NCBI GenBank assembly: GCA_049323455.1
Contig: JBMONF010000035.1
Coordinates: 1 to 64,000, forward strand
DNA length: 64,000 bases
Direction: 5' to 3'
Source of the DNA: Hypericibacter sp049323455
GTDB taxonomy: Bacteria; Pseudomonadota; Alphaproteobacteria; Dongiales; Dongiaceae
The translations under genes were made by a program, and so were the position numbers. Under the pieces are notes generated by a model. It was not told the origin of the DNA. It searched no databases and was given only the letters and a program-made list of their open reading frames with translations. Position 1 is the stretch's first letter. Every line of letters starts with the position of its first letter. Below, piece by piece: positions 18,787-26,879 of the stretch.

Positions 18787-19665
18787 TCACCAGGCGAGCA
18801 CCCGCATGACCCAACGCGGCCGCTTGTCGATATCCCGGCCGAGCTTCAACGTGGTCTCGACCACGGCCCCCGGCGTTCGGGCATCGGCAAAGGAAGGGGC
18901 GAGGACGCCGGCGCTGACGAAGGCCGTGACGAGCCCGGCGCGGTTGCCGCCGGCCACGTCGTGGTCGAGCGAATCACCGATGGCGAGAACCCGATCCGGC
19001 GCGGGGCCACCGAGGATCCGCAGGCAATGGGCATAGATCTGGGGATATGGCTTGCCGACATAGGTCACGCGGCCGCCCAGCTCTTCATAGAGCCGGGCGA
19101 GCGTGCCGGGCCCGGCCACCAGCCCCCAGGGCGCGTACACGGTCAGATCGGGGTTGGCGCAGACCATGAGCAATCCGCGCGCCGCGGCGGCGGCCAGCAG
19201 AGGCCGCCAGAGCTCGGGCTCGGCGCGCTCCTCGTCGAGACCGGCCAAGAGCAGAAAGCTTGCCTCTTCGATCCGCTCGACCGGCACGATCTCGAGGTCC
19301 TCGATGATCGACCGGTCATGGCCGCGCGCGATCAGGAAGCAGCGTCGTTCGAGCCGATCGAACGGCGGCGCGTCGCGGCGGCACAAGGCTTCCCACGTCA
19401 CTTCGCCCGCGCTCACGAGCGCCCTGTAAGCCGAGGGCGGCAGACCCAGATCGGTCAGCCGTGCCGCGTTGGGGGCCGCCCGCTTGCCGGAATTCGACAG
19501 CACGACGACCGTCTTGCCCGTCTCGGCCAGACGGCGCACGCAGTCCGACGCGGCCTCGAACACCTGGCGACCGTCATGGAGCACGCCCCATTGGTCGAGC
19601 AGCACATGATCGAAGCGGTCGGCGATCTCGCCGAGGCCCTCGATGAAGATGGGCGCTGCAGTCAT
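18787..19665 (-). CDS. HAD-superfamily class IIA phosphatase-like hydrolase
   Basis: A 292-residue HAD hydrolase. Motif I is DQWGVLHDG (Asp nucleophile region near residue 22), motif II VVVLSNSGK, the class IIA cap lies in the middle, and the C-terminal part has VGKPYPQIYAH and the acidic motif IGDSLDHDVAG. NagD-like sugar or nucleotide phosphatases share this architecture; the substrate is unknown. The ATG at 19665 gives the expected N-terminus; the upstream open frame to 19902 has no homology signal and would overlap the ribonucleotide reductase gene. Confidence 0.83.
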   Translation of the reverse strand: MTAAPIFIEGLGEIADRFDHVLLDQWGVLHDGRQVFEAASDCVRRLAETGKTVVVLSNSGKRAAPNAARLTDLGLPPSAYRALVSAGEVTWEALCRRDAPPFDRLERRCFLIARGHDRSIIEDLEIVPVERIEEASFLLLAGLDEERAEPELWRPLLAAAAARGLLMVCANPDLTVYAPWGLVAGPGTLARLYEELGGRVTYVGKPYPQIYAHCLRILGGPAPDRVLAIGDSLDHDVAGGNRAGLVTAFVSAGVLAPSFADARTPGAVVETTLKLGRDIDKRPRWVMRVLAW

Positions 19666-19843
19666 GCGTCCGGCCTCGTCTCGATCAGGCCGCTTGGGCG
19701 AGCCGGCAGTGCCGCGCCGAATGCGGGTTCCCTCTGCGCAGCCGGCTCGACCGACACGCCGAGGATGCGGGCACCGATACGCGTCCGGGCCTCGCTGCGA
19801 GCACCACCGCCCAGCGCGAGCAGGCGGGCTGGCAGCGCCCGGT

Positions 19844-21664
19844 TCAGTCGGCCTCGCGTTCGAGCACGCAGCAATGCGGCGCTTCCTTGCTTTCGCGCGC
19901 ACTCGTCAGGATTGCGCCGGTCGCCGGATTCGGTCGGAACGTGGTGCAGCCCTTGAGACCCTTGTCATAGGCGAGCGCATAGATCTGCTTGAAGGTGTCG
20001 AAGGAACAGCCTTCCGGCACGTTGATCGTCTTCGAGATCGAATTGTCCACGTGGGTCTGGAGTGCGGCCTGCATATCGAGATGCGCTTCAACGGGCAGAT
20101 CCGCCGCCGTGACCAGGGTGTCCGGCCAGGCCGAACCGCCACCAAACTTTTGCCGCCACAGCTCCACAGCGTAGTCTTCGAGCTCGAATTCCACCGGCGA
20201 TCCGCCTTCGTCGAGGATCGTGCGGCGATAGCGTGGCGCGAACACCGGTTCGATCCCGCTCGAAACGTTTCCGGCGAGAAGGCTGATGGTGCCCGTCGGC
20301 GCGATCGCGATCAAGTGGCTGTTGCGAATGCCATATCGCGCGATGTCCTCGCGAATGTCGGCGGGAAGCGCGCGAACAAACGGCGCCTCGAGGTAGCGCG
20401 GCCGATCGAAGGAGGGGAAGGTTCCCTTCTCCCGCGCCAGCGCGATGGAGCTGCGGTAGGCCGTATGGCAGATGATGCGCATCGCTTCGGCGGCGAAAGC
20501 AAGCGATGGCGGGCTTCCATAGCGCAGCCCCATCATGATCAGCGCATCGGCCAGGCCCGTAATGCCGAGGCCGATCCGTCGCGAGCTCCTGGCGCTCTCG
20601 CGCTGCTTTGCGAGCGGGAACCGGGACGCATCGATCACGTTGTCCAGCAATCGAACGGCCACCTCCGCGGTATCGGCGAGCCCAGCGCCGTCCAGCCGTG
20701 CTTGCGCCGAGAACGGATTTTCGATGAACCGCGTCAGATTGATGGCCCCGAGATCGCAGGCGCCATAGGGCGGGAGAGGGACCTCGCCGCACGGATTGGT
20801 CGCACTGATGTGCTCGCAGTACCACAGATTGTTCATTCGATTGATCCGGTCGATGAACAGCACGCCCGGCTCTGCCGTGTCATAGCTGGCGCGGAGCATG
20901 CGGTCCCAAAGCTCGCGGGCGGGGACACGCCGGACGATCCGGCACGGCACCGGCGTTGCGACGCCAGCCCATTCCCGTGTTACGGTTTCACCTTCGCCTT
21001 CCAGCGCGGCGGCGGGAAAGATGAGGGGCCAGTCGACATCCCGCCGCACGGCCTCGACGAAGGAATCCGTCACCTGGACAGAAAGGTTGAAGTGCCTGAG
21101 CCGCCCGGGCTGCCGTTTGGCATCGATGAAATCTTCGATGTCGGGATGATCGCAGCGCAGCGTGGCCATCATGGCACCCCGCCGGGCGCCGGTAGAGAGG
21201 ATGGTCTCGCACATGGCGTCCCAAACGTCCATGAAGGAGACCGGGCCGGAAGCGATGGCGCCGACGGCCTTGGCACGGGTGCCTTTGGGCCTGAGCGTCG
21301 AGAAATCGTATCCGACACCGCCGCCCTGCTGCATGGTGACGGCTCCTTCCTCGAGCGCGCGGAAGATGCCGCCGATGGAATCCTCGATCGTCCCCATCAC
21401 GAAGCAGTTGAGGAGCGTCACGTTGTGTATGGTGCCGGCACCGGCCTGGATCCGGCCGCCGGGGAGGAAGCGGAAGTCTTGCAGGATGTCGAAGAACCGG
21501 CGCTCCCACCGATCGTCGGGCTCCACGGCGGCAAGGGCCTGCGCGACGCGATGCCACGTGTCCGCTATGCCTGCGTCGCGAAACCGGCCTCCCTCCCGGT
21601 AGCGATAGCGCGTATCCCAAATGTGTTGGGAAATCGCGTTGCTAGAAGAATGTTTCTCTTCCAT
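19844..21664 (-). CDS. nrdJ: Adenosylcobalamin-dependent (class II) ribonucleotide reductase, short form
   Basis: Makes deoxyribonucleotides without oxygen using a B12-generated thiyl radical. The 606-residue product has the radical-site motif NPCGEVPLPPYGACDLGAINL, in which Cys292 is the thiyl position, Asn290 and Glu294 flank it, and Cys303 with Cys87 (LNCFV) form the redox pair. The phosphate-binding stretch PTGTISLLAGNVSSGIEP and a C-terminal Cys598-Cys599 pair for re-reduction are present. It is shorter than the common 700-950 residue forms and lacks the extra C-terminal zinc domain. It sits among low-oxygen type genes. The ribosome-binding site is weak, and an 8-bp palindrome lies just upstream. 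Confidence 0.9.
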   Translation of the reverse strand: MEEKHSSSNAISQHIWDTRYRYREGGRFRDAGIADTWHRVAQALAAVEPDDRWERRFFDILQDFRFLPGGRIQAGAGTIHNVTLLNCFVMGTIEDSIGGIFRALEEGAVTMQQGGGVGYDFSTLRPKGTRAKAVGAIASGPVSFMDVWDAMCETILSTGARRGAMMATLRCDHPDIEDFIDAKRQPGRLRHFNLSVQVTDSFVEAVRRDVDWPLIFPAAALEGEGETVTREWAGVATPVPCRIVRRVPARELWDRMLRASYDTAEPGVLFIDRINRMNNLWYCEHISATNPCGEVPLPPYGACDLGAINLTRFIENPFSAQARLDGAGLADTAEVAVRLLDNVIDASRFPLAKQRESARSSRRIGLGITGLADALIMMGLRYGSPPSLAFAAEAMRIICHTAYRSSIALAREKGTFPSFDRPRYLEAPFVRALPADIREDIARYGIRNSHLIAIAPTGTISLLAGNVSSGIEPVFAPRYRRTILDEGGSPVEFELEDYAVELWRQKFGGGSAWPDTLVTAADLPVEAHLDMQAALQTHVDNSISKTINVPEGCSFDTFKQIYALAYDKGLKGCTTFRPNPATGAILTSARESKEAPHCCVLEREAD

Positions 21665-21690
21665 GGGGTGCCGCCGTGGAGATGGACATG

Positions 21691-21709
21691 GGGGGTGTCA
21701 AACACCCCC
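21691..21709. promoter_or_regulatory. Perfect inverted repeat upstream of nrdJ
   Basis: GGGGGTGT and ACACCCCC pair perfectly around CAA, 27-45 bases before the nrdJ start. It is either the terminator of the preceding BCAM0308-type gene or an operator/attenuator for nrdJ. It does not match the NrdR box (ACACTATATNTAGTGT-like), so NrdR control is not claimed. Confidence 0.45.
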
Positions 21710-21806
21710 GAGAGTGTAGCCCATTCCGATCGCATGGCTGCGTCGATCTTCGGGCGCGCGCGTGCGCCGTGGCGCTCCTGCGGCGCGGCCTCCTGCCGAC
21801 CCGTGG

Positions 21807-22325
21807 CTAGCCCTGCCGCTGCCAAAAGACACGAACGAAATAACCCCGTTCGTCGAAATGCATGGTGAGCTCGCCGTGAAAGGCCCGCTTCATCGCCTCG
21901 CCGATTCGCCGGGGAAGATGAATGTCGGTCGTGTTGATGACGATACCGTCGGGCACCTCCTCGATGCTCATGATGCGGTTCAGCGGATGCTCCTCCTTCT
22001 CGGCCTGCTCCTGGTGGCGCGCAAGCGCCATGATCTCGGCCTTGTGCTGCTGGACCACGGGCCCCGTCAGGGTCACGACGCCAGCCGGATACCGATCGTT
22101 GATGCGGTGACAGGCCTGGCACAATTCTTCGTGGGCATTCGCCGACCGCGCGGCCCACTGCCACCGCGCGTTGTGATAGACCGCACCGCACTGCGGGCAG
22201 ACCGTGGGTTCTTGCAGCTTGCGGACGCGCTTATAGGGATCGAGGATATGATCCCATTGTCCACGGCCCCAGCGCCGACGGCCGGACAGCAGCGCTACCG
22301 GGCTTGGTATGCTTCTCTTCTTCAT
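21807..22325 (-). CDS. BCAM0308/NMD3-like zinc-ribbon protein
   Basis: A 172-residue protein with an N-terminal basic segment, a CPQCGAVYH...CQAC zinc ribbon (two CxxC knuckles, residues about 45-75) and a conserved C-terminal half containing EHPLNRIMSIEE, DGIVINTTDIHLPRRIGEA and a basic strand-like end. I recognise this as the BCAM0308 family, which resembles the zinc domain of NMD3; its function is unknown. A AGGAAAGGG precedes the ATG at 22325. It is upstream of nrdJ in the same direction. Confidence 0.7.
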   Translation of the reverse strand: MKKRSIPSPVALLSGRRRWGRGQWDHILDPYKRVRKLQEPTVCPQCGAVYHNARWQWAARSANAHEELCQACHRINDRYPAGVVTLTGPVVQQHKAEIMALARHQEQAEKEEHPLNRIMSIEEVPDGIVINTTDIHLPRRIGEAMKRAFHGELTMHFDERGYFVRVFWQRQG

Positions 22326-22435
22326 GGCCCTTTCCTGGCGTTCGCCCCCAAGTACTCTCATCGGTCCGATCGCCGAGCCGTCCATTCGCTCGGGCTCTGC
22401 CGTCACGACGATGGCCGGCAAGCGGCGGCCGACGC

Positions 22436-22882
22436 CTACACCCGCACCAGTTCCGTATGTCCGAAGCCCTTCTCGTAGTCGATCACGGAGATCACCTTCG
22501 GCCGGAGTTTGACCACCGCCATTTCCGCGGGATCCGGCTTGGCGGGCCCGGCGAGCGCGGGGAATTTGCGGCCCAGGAGGGTCAAGGCGCGGTCGATTTC
22601 TTTCGGATCGGTGAGCACTTTGGCGGTCGCCGCGAGGGAAAGGCCCTTGAGCCTGCTCCAGTCTTCATCGTCTCCGTCGATGGCGGCCGACACCTTCTTG
22701 CAGCGCGAGATGTTGCGCACCTTCTGGCTGTCCGGGTCGCAGCCGAAATAGAGGTCGAGCCCGTCATTGACGTAAGCGACGGTGGTGGCCTGGGGCCAGC
22801 CGTCCTTGCGAACGGTCGCAACCGTCATGGTGCGGTGGGCCTTCATCTGCTCCAGTATAAAGCGCTTCAATTTGCGATTCAT
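22436..22882 (-). CDS. PNPOx-fold FMN-binding protein
   Basis: A 148-residue split-barrel protein (MTVATVRKDGWPQATTVAYVNDGLDLYFG) of the pyridoxamine-phosphate-oxidase-like class, likely binding FMN or F420/heme. The substrate is unknown. The ATG at 22882 has GGAGG a few bases upstream. An almost perfect FNR-type box lies about 60 bases before the start, in the gap shared with a divergent zinc-finger protein gene. The two genes downstream in the same direction are the BCAM0308-type gene and nrdJ, possibly one unit. Confidence 0.8.
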   Translation of the reverse strand: MNRKLKRFILEQMKAHRTMTVATVRKDGWPQATTVAYVNDGLDLYFGCDPDSQKVRNISRCKKVSAAIDGDDEDWSRLKGLSLAATAKVLTDPKEIDRALTLLGRKFPALAGPAKPDPAEMAVVKLRPKVISVIDYEKGFGHTELVRV

Positions 22883-22941
22883 GAGGCCTCCGCCGAGAAC
22901 GAGCCGTAACAACAGGCTAGGGGTCGCGCGCGAATCGGCCC

Positions 22942-22955
22942 TTGATCCAGATCAT
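22942..22955. promoter_or_regulatory. Near-match FNR/FixK-type box
   Basis: TTGATCCAGATCAT matches TTGA-N6-TCAA in seven of eight fixed positions. It lies between the divergent PNPOx-type gene and the small zinc-finger gene. On its own it would be weak evidence; the perfect boxes in neighbouring gaps make it worth recording. Confidence 0.35.
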
Positions 22956-23070
22956 TCGTTGCGTGCCGCCTTTTGGCTTTCATGGCACCGTGGCGTCCGA
23001 GAGCGTGGTGCTTGGTCGGGGTGGCTCTCGAACGGCGGGATTTTCCAGCCTTGCTCGTTGGAGACAGGCG

Positions 23071-23322
23071 ATGACGGGGGCGAAACGTGACCGCCCAGTC
23101 GGCATATGTGCCAGATGCCGCACGGCTTTCAGGTCGTTCGAGCAAATCGGCAGGAAGTGCGCGAGACCGCTGCCGTCCGGAAAGAAATGCCCGGGCGTGA
23201 TTCACAGTGCGATAGGGGCAGATGACTGGACGGAATGCCCGTCCTGTCTTGCGACCGGCCGCGTCGACGACAGCAGTTGCGGCCGTTGCAACGGCGAAGG
23301 TTGGATCTGCGTGATCCGGTAG
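23071..23322 (+). CDS. Small double zinc-ribbon protein with DnaJ-type CxxCxGxG
   Basis: An 83-residue protein with eight structural cysteines: Cys13-x2-Cys16, Cys30, Cys40, Cys56-x2-Cys59 and Cys70-x2-Cys73, the last reading CGRCNGEGW, the DnaJ zinc-finger pattern. Two separate zinc sites are therefore likely. It has no J-domain and no other domain. A GGAG 8 bases before the ATG at 23071 supports the start. A chaperone-adaptor or RNA-binding role is possible but only inferred. The start is divergent from the PNPOx-type gene across a near-match FNR box. Confidence 0.6.
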   Translation: MTGAKRDRPVGICARCRTAFRSFEQIGRKCARPLPSGKKCPGVIHSAIGADDWTECPSCLATGRVDDSSCGRCNGEGWICVIR

Positions 23323-23484
23323 GTGCCATGATGGGTGGTGGATCGAATGAGACGGTGCCGGAAACCGAACGAGCGACGGGCGAGCCGGTCGCCGCCGCGT
23401 TCGAGAGGACGCGCGGAAACCGACGCCTCGCTTTAGACCCGCGGCCCCTTCCGTAAAGGGCCGTCATCGCGATGGAGGTTCGTC

Positions 23485-23760
23485 ATGGCTGCGGAGAGTC
23501 TGGTGACGATGGACGGGCCGGGTCCCTTCGTTTTTGGTCGATTGCAAGGGCCCATCGAGGTTCAGCGGGCTCCGAACGGAACGGCGATTGCGATTCGCGG
23601 CCAAATGCAGGTGAACGAGACCGGACGGCGTGTCATCGTCCGTATCCCCCTGGCCATCGAGGACGCGAGAACGTTGCTCGAGTTGCTAAGGGGCTGCCTG
23701 CAACCCGGCGCACCCACGAGAGCGAAAGCAAAGGCCAGCCGCGGAAAGATCAATCCGTAG
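23485..23760 (+). CDS. Small conserved-looking protein of unknown function
   Basis: A 91-residue protein that I do not recognise. The middle (VQRAPNGTAIAIRGQMQVNETGRRVIVRIPLAIEDARTLL... region, about residues 26-68) looks like a small beta-sheet followed by a helix, and the C-terminus is lysine-rich. A GGAGG six bases before the ATG at 23485 makes it a credible gene. It lies among other small genes in the low-oxygen-type region. Confidence 0.5.
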   Translation: MAAESLVTMDGPGPFVFGRLQGPIEVQRAPNGTAIAIRGQMQVNETGRRVIVRIPLAIEDARTLLELLRGCLQPGAPTRAKAKASRGKINP

Positions 23761-23923
23761 GTCGCTCAATCGAGCTGCAAGGTTTCGACGCAGGGCTGGC
23801 GCGTAAGAAGCGGCGGCGCTGGCCGGCGACGCCGAGCGCGGCGAGATCGGACGCCTCGGTTTTTCCCCGGTTTGTTCCCGAACGCCCCGCTGGCAGCCGC
23901 GGGACCTCTCGTCGATGCGGCCG

Positions 23924-24331
23924 TCAGCCGGAACGAAGCCAGGCGGCCGAGCGGGCCAGAGAAACATAACGAGCGGTCGCCTGAATCATCGCCTCTATGC
24001 AGGCATCCGCGGTGGCCCATTTGTAGGTTTCTTCGCGAAAGCCCCCTTCCATCCACTGCGCCTCCGTCTCGCTGCCGACGAAAGCGCGCTGTGCCGGGTC
24101 GTAGCTGAACCAGAGATGTCTGTCGTAGAGCTCGATCCAGACGCTGTCGGGTTCGATCGAAATACGGAGATCGCGCATGGTCTTGAGCTCGTCGCGCAAT
24201 TCCTCCGCCGCTGCGCGCACGGGCTGGAACGCAATCTCCACGGCGACATCGCTCGGGCCGCGCGGTCGTCTCGCCTCCATGCGGCGTTGCTGCTCGATGG
24301 CCTTTCGCAGCCTGTTTCTGACCTCGCTCAT
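23924..24331 (-). CDS. Protein of unknown function
   Basis: A 135-residue soluble protein, unrecognised. It has a charged helical N-terminus (MSEVRNRLRKAIEQQRRMEARR) followed by a mixed domain with conserved-looking aromatic pieces such as YDRHLWFSYDPAQRAFVGSE. The ATG at 24331 is preceded by GGAGGAGG, so I prefer it over the ATG at 24373. Neighbour of the IF-1 paralogue, transcribed in the same direction 115 bases downstream of it. Confidence 0.55.
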   Translation of the reverse strand: MSEVRNRLRKAIEQQRRMEARRPRGPSDVAVEIAFQPVRAAAEELRDELKTMRDLRISIEPDSVWIELYDRHLWFSYDPAQRAFVGSETEAQWMEGGFREETYKWATADACIEAMIQATARYVSLARSAAWLRSG

Positions 24332-24445
24332 CGCCTCCTCCAACCCGCCGATACTCGCCCTCCCCTCAGCCACCGCGCCCTCCGCGATCCCGAGGCTACC
24401 GCGCCGGATGGCGAACGCGTTCTGTACAGCTCGCTCGAAGATGTC

Positions 24446-24718
24446 TCAACGTACGCGCAATGGTGGCCTTCGGCTCGGTTTCGTCGGGGGAACCGGCGTC
24501 CCTTTTTCTCGGAACGTGATCCTCCCCTTCGACAGATCGTAGGGCGTCATTTCGACGGTGACGCGGTCCCCTGTCATGACCCGGATACGCGCCTGCTTCA
24601 TTCGACCCGACGTGTAGGCCATGATCTCATGTCCGTTGTCGAGCCTGACACGAAACCGGCCGTCCGGCAGCATCTCGATGACGGTGCCCTGAAACTCGAT
24701 CAGCTCTTCCTTGGGCAT
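24446..24718 (-). CDS. infA: Translation initiation factor IF-1 paralogue with basic C-terminal tail
   Basis: IF-1 occupies the ribosomal A site during initiation. The core (PKEELIEFQGTVIEMLPDG, then FRVRLDNGHEIMAYTSGRMKQ, then MTGDRVTVEMTPYDLSKGRITFR) is the canonical S1/OB fold. The protein is 90 residues against the usual 72, because of a Pro/Arg-rich tail of about 18 residues. It is not in a housekeeping context; it stands alone opposite an HslV-like gene, with a perfect FNR-type box about 100 bases upstream, so it may be a condition-specific second IF-1. ATG at 24718 gives the canonical MPKEE start; an ATG four codons earlier (24730) is possible. Confidence 0.88.
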   Translation of the reverse strand: MPKEELIEFQGTVIEMLPDGRFRVRLDNGHEIMAYTSGRMKQARIRVMTGDRVTVEMTPYDLSKGRITFREKGTPVPPTKPSRRPPLRVR

Positions 24719-24812
24719 CGGATATTCCATCCTCACGGGGGCCGAGCCAGCGCGTGAATGCCGGAGAAACACGAACGCAACATCAATCATGGAGTCCTCG
24801 GTCGGCGAAACC

Positions 24813-24826
24813 TTGATCCATGTCAA
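24813..24826. promoter_or_regulatory. FNR/FixK-type box upstream of IF-1 paralogue
   Basis: Perfect TTGA-N6-TCAA (TTGATCCATGTCAA), centred about 101 bases before the infA start. If the box acts at -41.5 the transcript would start near 24778 with a 60-base leader. It is one of two boxes in the same divergent gap. Confidence 0.6.
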
Positions 24827-24901
24827 GCCGGCGCCCGATCGCGGCCGAAAGCGCCTCTCATCGCTCGCCGGCTCGACCAGGCCCGCGACGCGCGACAGCC
24901 T

Positions 24902-24915
24902 TTGACACAGGTCAA
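24902..24915. promoter_or_regulatory. FNR/FixK-type box upstream of HslV-like gene, with -10 candidate
   Basis: Perfect TTGA-N6-TCAA (TTGACACAGGTCAA). A -10 candidate GAGAAT at 24938-24943 places the transcription start near 24950, which puts the box centre at -41.5, the classical position for class II activation by FNR-type proteins. The coding start follows at 25021. Confidence 0.6.
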
Positions 24916-25020
24916 TGGCTCGGGGACGTGACTTCTTGAGAATAGCGAACATGCGTCACGGCCTCGAACCGCCTTGCGCCGCCGACGCCCGATTGCCCGG
25001 AAGGATCGAGGAGCCAGGGG

Positions 25021-25566
25021 ATGAGCGTGATCGTGGCGCTGCGGGCAAGCGACGGCCGCTCGACCTGGATCGGCAGCGATACGTTGGTATCCGGCGGCAG
25101 CCTGAAACAGGATTATGGGCCTAAATGGGTTGTCCATAAGCCGTGGGCCATCGGCGTGGCCGGGCATTTGAGGACGGTGAACCTGATCGAGCGGAATATC
25201 GAGGCGCTCGTGGGAAACCTGAAAGATGCCTATGAATTCGCGTTGCGAGCCCGCGACGCCATGAAGGCGGACGGCTATCACGGCAATACGGATGAGCGCG
25301 GCCCGGTCGGGTTCGGGGGCACGCTCATTCTCGCCAACCCCGCCGGGGCGTGGGCGATCGGGTCCGACTTTTCGATCACGCCGATCTCTCCGGGCACCGC
25401 CTGGGCGGAGGGGAGCGGGCGAGAGATCTCGTTGGGCGCCATACACGCCCTGCAGTCTCTACAGACCGCCCTCGCTCCGGACGATATCCTCCGACGAGCG
25501 ATAGACGCGGCGATGGATCTCGATGTGAACTGCGGTGGCCGGCCTTGGGTCCACGAGCTTGCTTGA
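25021..25566 (+). CDS. HslV/20S proteasome-like Ntn hydrolase with N-terminal Ser
   Basis: A 181-residue protein whose start aligns with HslV: SVIVALR against TTIVSVR, then GSDTL (acidic residue position), a Lys in GPKWVVHK at the position of the catalytic-site lysine, and AIGVAGHLR. After removal of Met1 the free N-terminal residue would be Ser, not the usual Thr, which could still serve as Ntn nucleophile. No HslU-type ATPase is nearby. The function is probably proteolysis or amide hydrolysis; the substrate is unknown. A GGAG lies about 10 bases before the ATG at 25021. An FNR-type promoter precedes it. Confidence 0.72.
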   Translation: MSVIVALRASDGRSTWIGSDTLVSGGSLKQDYGPKWVVHKPWAIGVAGHLRTVNLIERNIEALVGNLKDAYEFALRARDAMKADGYHGNTDERGPVGFGGTLILANPAGAWAIGSDFSITPISPGTAWAEGSGREISLGAIHALQSLQTALAPDDILRRAIDAAMDLDVNCGGRPWVHELA

Positions 25567-25682
25567 GCTCGTAAACGGCTTCGGCACAAGGCACGGGGCC
25601 GACGCGCTCGCGGGGTGCCGTTGCGTCTTGCACCTCTCCTGCGGCGCACGAGGGGCTCGCGAGCTGCTGTGAAGAATCCGGG

Positions 25683-26798
25683 CTAGCCGACCGATCGGAT
25701 GAAATCGCGGATTCGTGGCATGATCTGCGCGCGCCAATGGCGGCCATGGAACAAGCCGAAATGCCCGATGCCGGGCTCCGAATGGTTCCGGCGCATCCCG
25801 GATGGAACATTGACGCAGAGATCCTGTGCCGCGCGCGTCTGGCCGGGCCCCGAAACGTCGTCGAGCTCGGCTTCGACGGTCATGAGCGCGGTCTTCGAAA
25901 TGGCGCCCAGCTCGACCGGCTGGCCGGACCAGATCAGATGGCCGCGCGGCAGCGCGAAATCCTGGAACACCGTCTTCACGCTCTCGAGGAAGAACTCGGC
26001 CGCCAGATCCATGACGGCCGTGTAGAGCGTGAAGAACGGGTGAGAAGCCGCGTCCTGACCGTCGTCCTCGACCAGTTTGTAGAAGAGCTCGCGGCGCTCC
26101 GCGACGTGGCGCGCGAGATGGCCCATGAGGGCCAGCAGCTGGAGCGAACCCGGATAGACCCTCCGGCCTGCCGCAGGGTGGGCGGCCGAGACCGGGAAGA
26201 TCGTGTTCTGCTCGAACCACGCAGGAGGCCGCTCTGCCAGGAGCCGCTCGACGCGCGTCGGGTTCAGCCGCGGATCGATGAGGCCGCCGAGGAGGGTGAG
26301 CGAGCGCGGTTGGCTGGCCGCCCCCTCGGCGGCGAGAAGCGCTGTCGCGGCGAGCGACGGGATCGCGGACTGGCACAGCCCGACGACGTGGATGTCGGGA
26401 CCGAGATGCCGGATGAACTCTCGGACATAGCCGATATTGTCGGAGAGGCCGAAGGGGCCGTGCTCCGGCGGGACCAGGCGGGCGTCCGTCCAGTCGGTGA
26501 CGAACAGGTCGTGCTCCGGCAGAAGAGCCGCGACCATGTCGCGCAAGAGGCCGGCAAAGTGGCCCGATAGCGGCGACACGATCAAGAGCCTAGGATCGCT
26601 CCGGCCCGTATCGCGTTCGAAGCGAAGCAGGGTGCAGAAGGGCTTCCGCACGACCGCCGTCTCTTGGACCGAGACGAGCCGCTCGCCGATCCGGGCGGAG
26701 CGGAGGTCGAAGGCGGGCTTGGCGGGCCGCGGCAGAAGCCGGCCGATGAGGTCGTAGGCGATGGCGCTCGTGGAGCCATCCGAGGCGAAAGGCATCAT
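25683..26798 (-). CDS. phaZ: Intracellular polyhydroxyalkanoate depolymerase
   Basis: Degrades intracellular PHA granules. The 371-residue protein has the family pattern SPLSGHFAGLLRDMVAALLPEHDLFVTDWTDAR, the nucleophile motif LCQSA (Cys142; the intracellular depolymerases use Cys here instead of Ser) and the His-containing GHFGLFHGRHW near the C-terminus. No signal peptide, in agreement with a cytoplasmic role. No PHA synthase is in the window. The start has two adjacent ATG codons (26798/26795) and a weak ribosome-binding site. Confidence 0.85.
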   Translation of the reverse strand: MMPFASDGSTSAIAYDLIGRLLPRPAKPAFDLRSARIGERLVSVQETAVVRKPFCTLLRFERDTGRSDPRLLIVSPLSGHFAGLLRDMVAALLPEHDLFVTDWTDARLVPPEHGPFGLSDNIGYVREFIRHLGPDIHVVGLCQSAIPSLAATALLAAEGAASQPRSLTLLGGLIDPRLNPTRVERLLAERPPAWFEQNTIFPVSAAHPAAGRRVYPGSLQLLALMGHLARHVAERRELFYKLVEDDGQDAASHPFFTLYTAVMDLAAEFFLESVKTVFQDFALPRGHLIWSGQPVELGAISKTALMTVEAELDDVSGPGQTRAAQDLCVNVPSGMRRNHSEPGIGHFGLFHGRHWRAQIMPRIRDFIRSVG

Positions 26799-26879
26799 CG
26801 CGCGGGTCCGGCCGCTCGCGCCGGTGCGCGCCCGGAATCGGGTGCCATCGGCAGGGGCATCCGCCGAAAGCGCGCCAAG

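Noticed and set aside
19662..19874. 70-residue minus-strand frame between nrdJ and the HAD gene
   Set aside because: No ribosome-binding site or motif and an atypical Arg/Ala composition; overlaps the nrdJ end.
21691..21709. NrdR box upstream of nrdJ
   Set aside because: The palindrome is GC-only in its outer arms and does not fit the AT-rich NrdR consensus.
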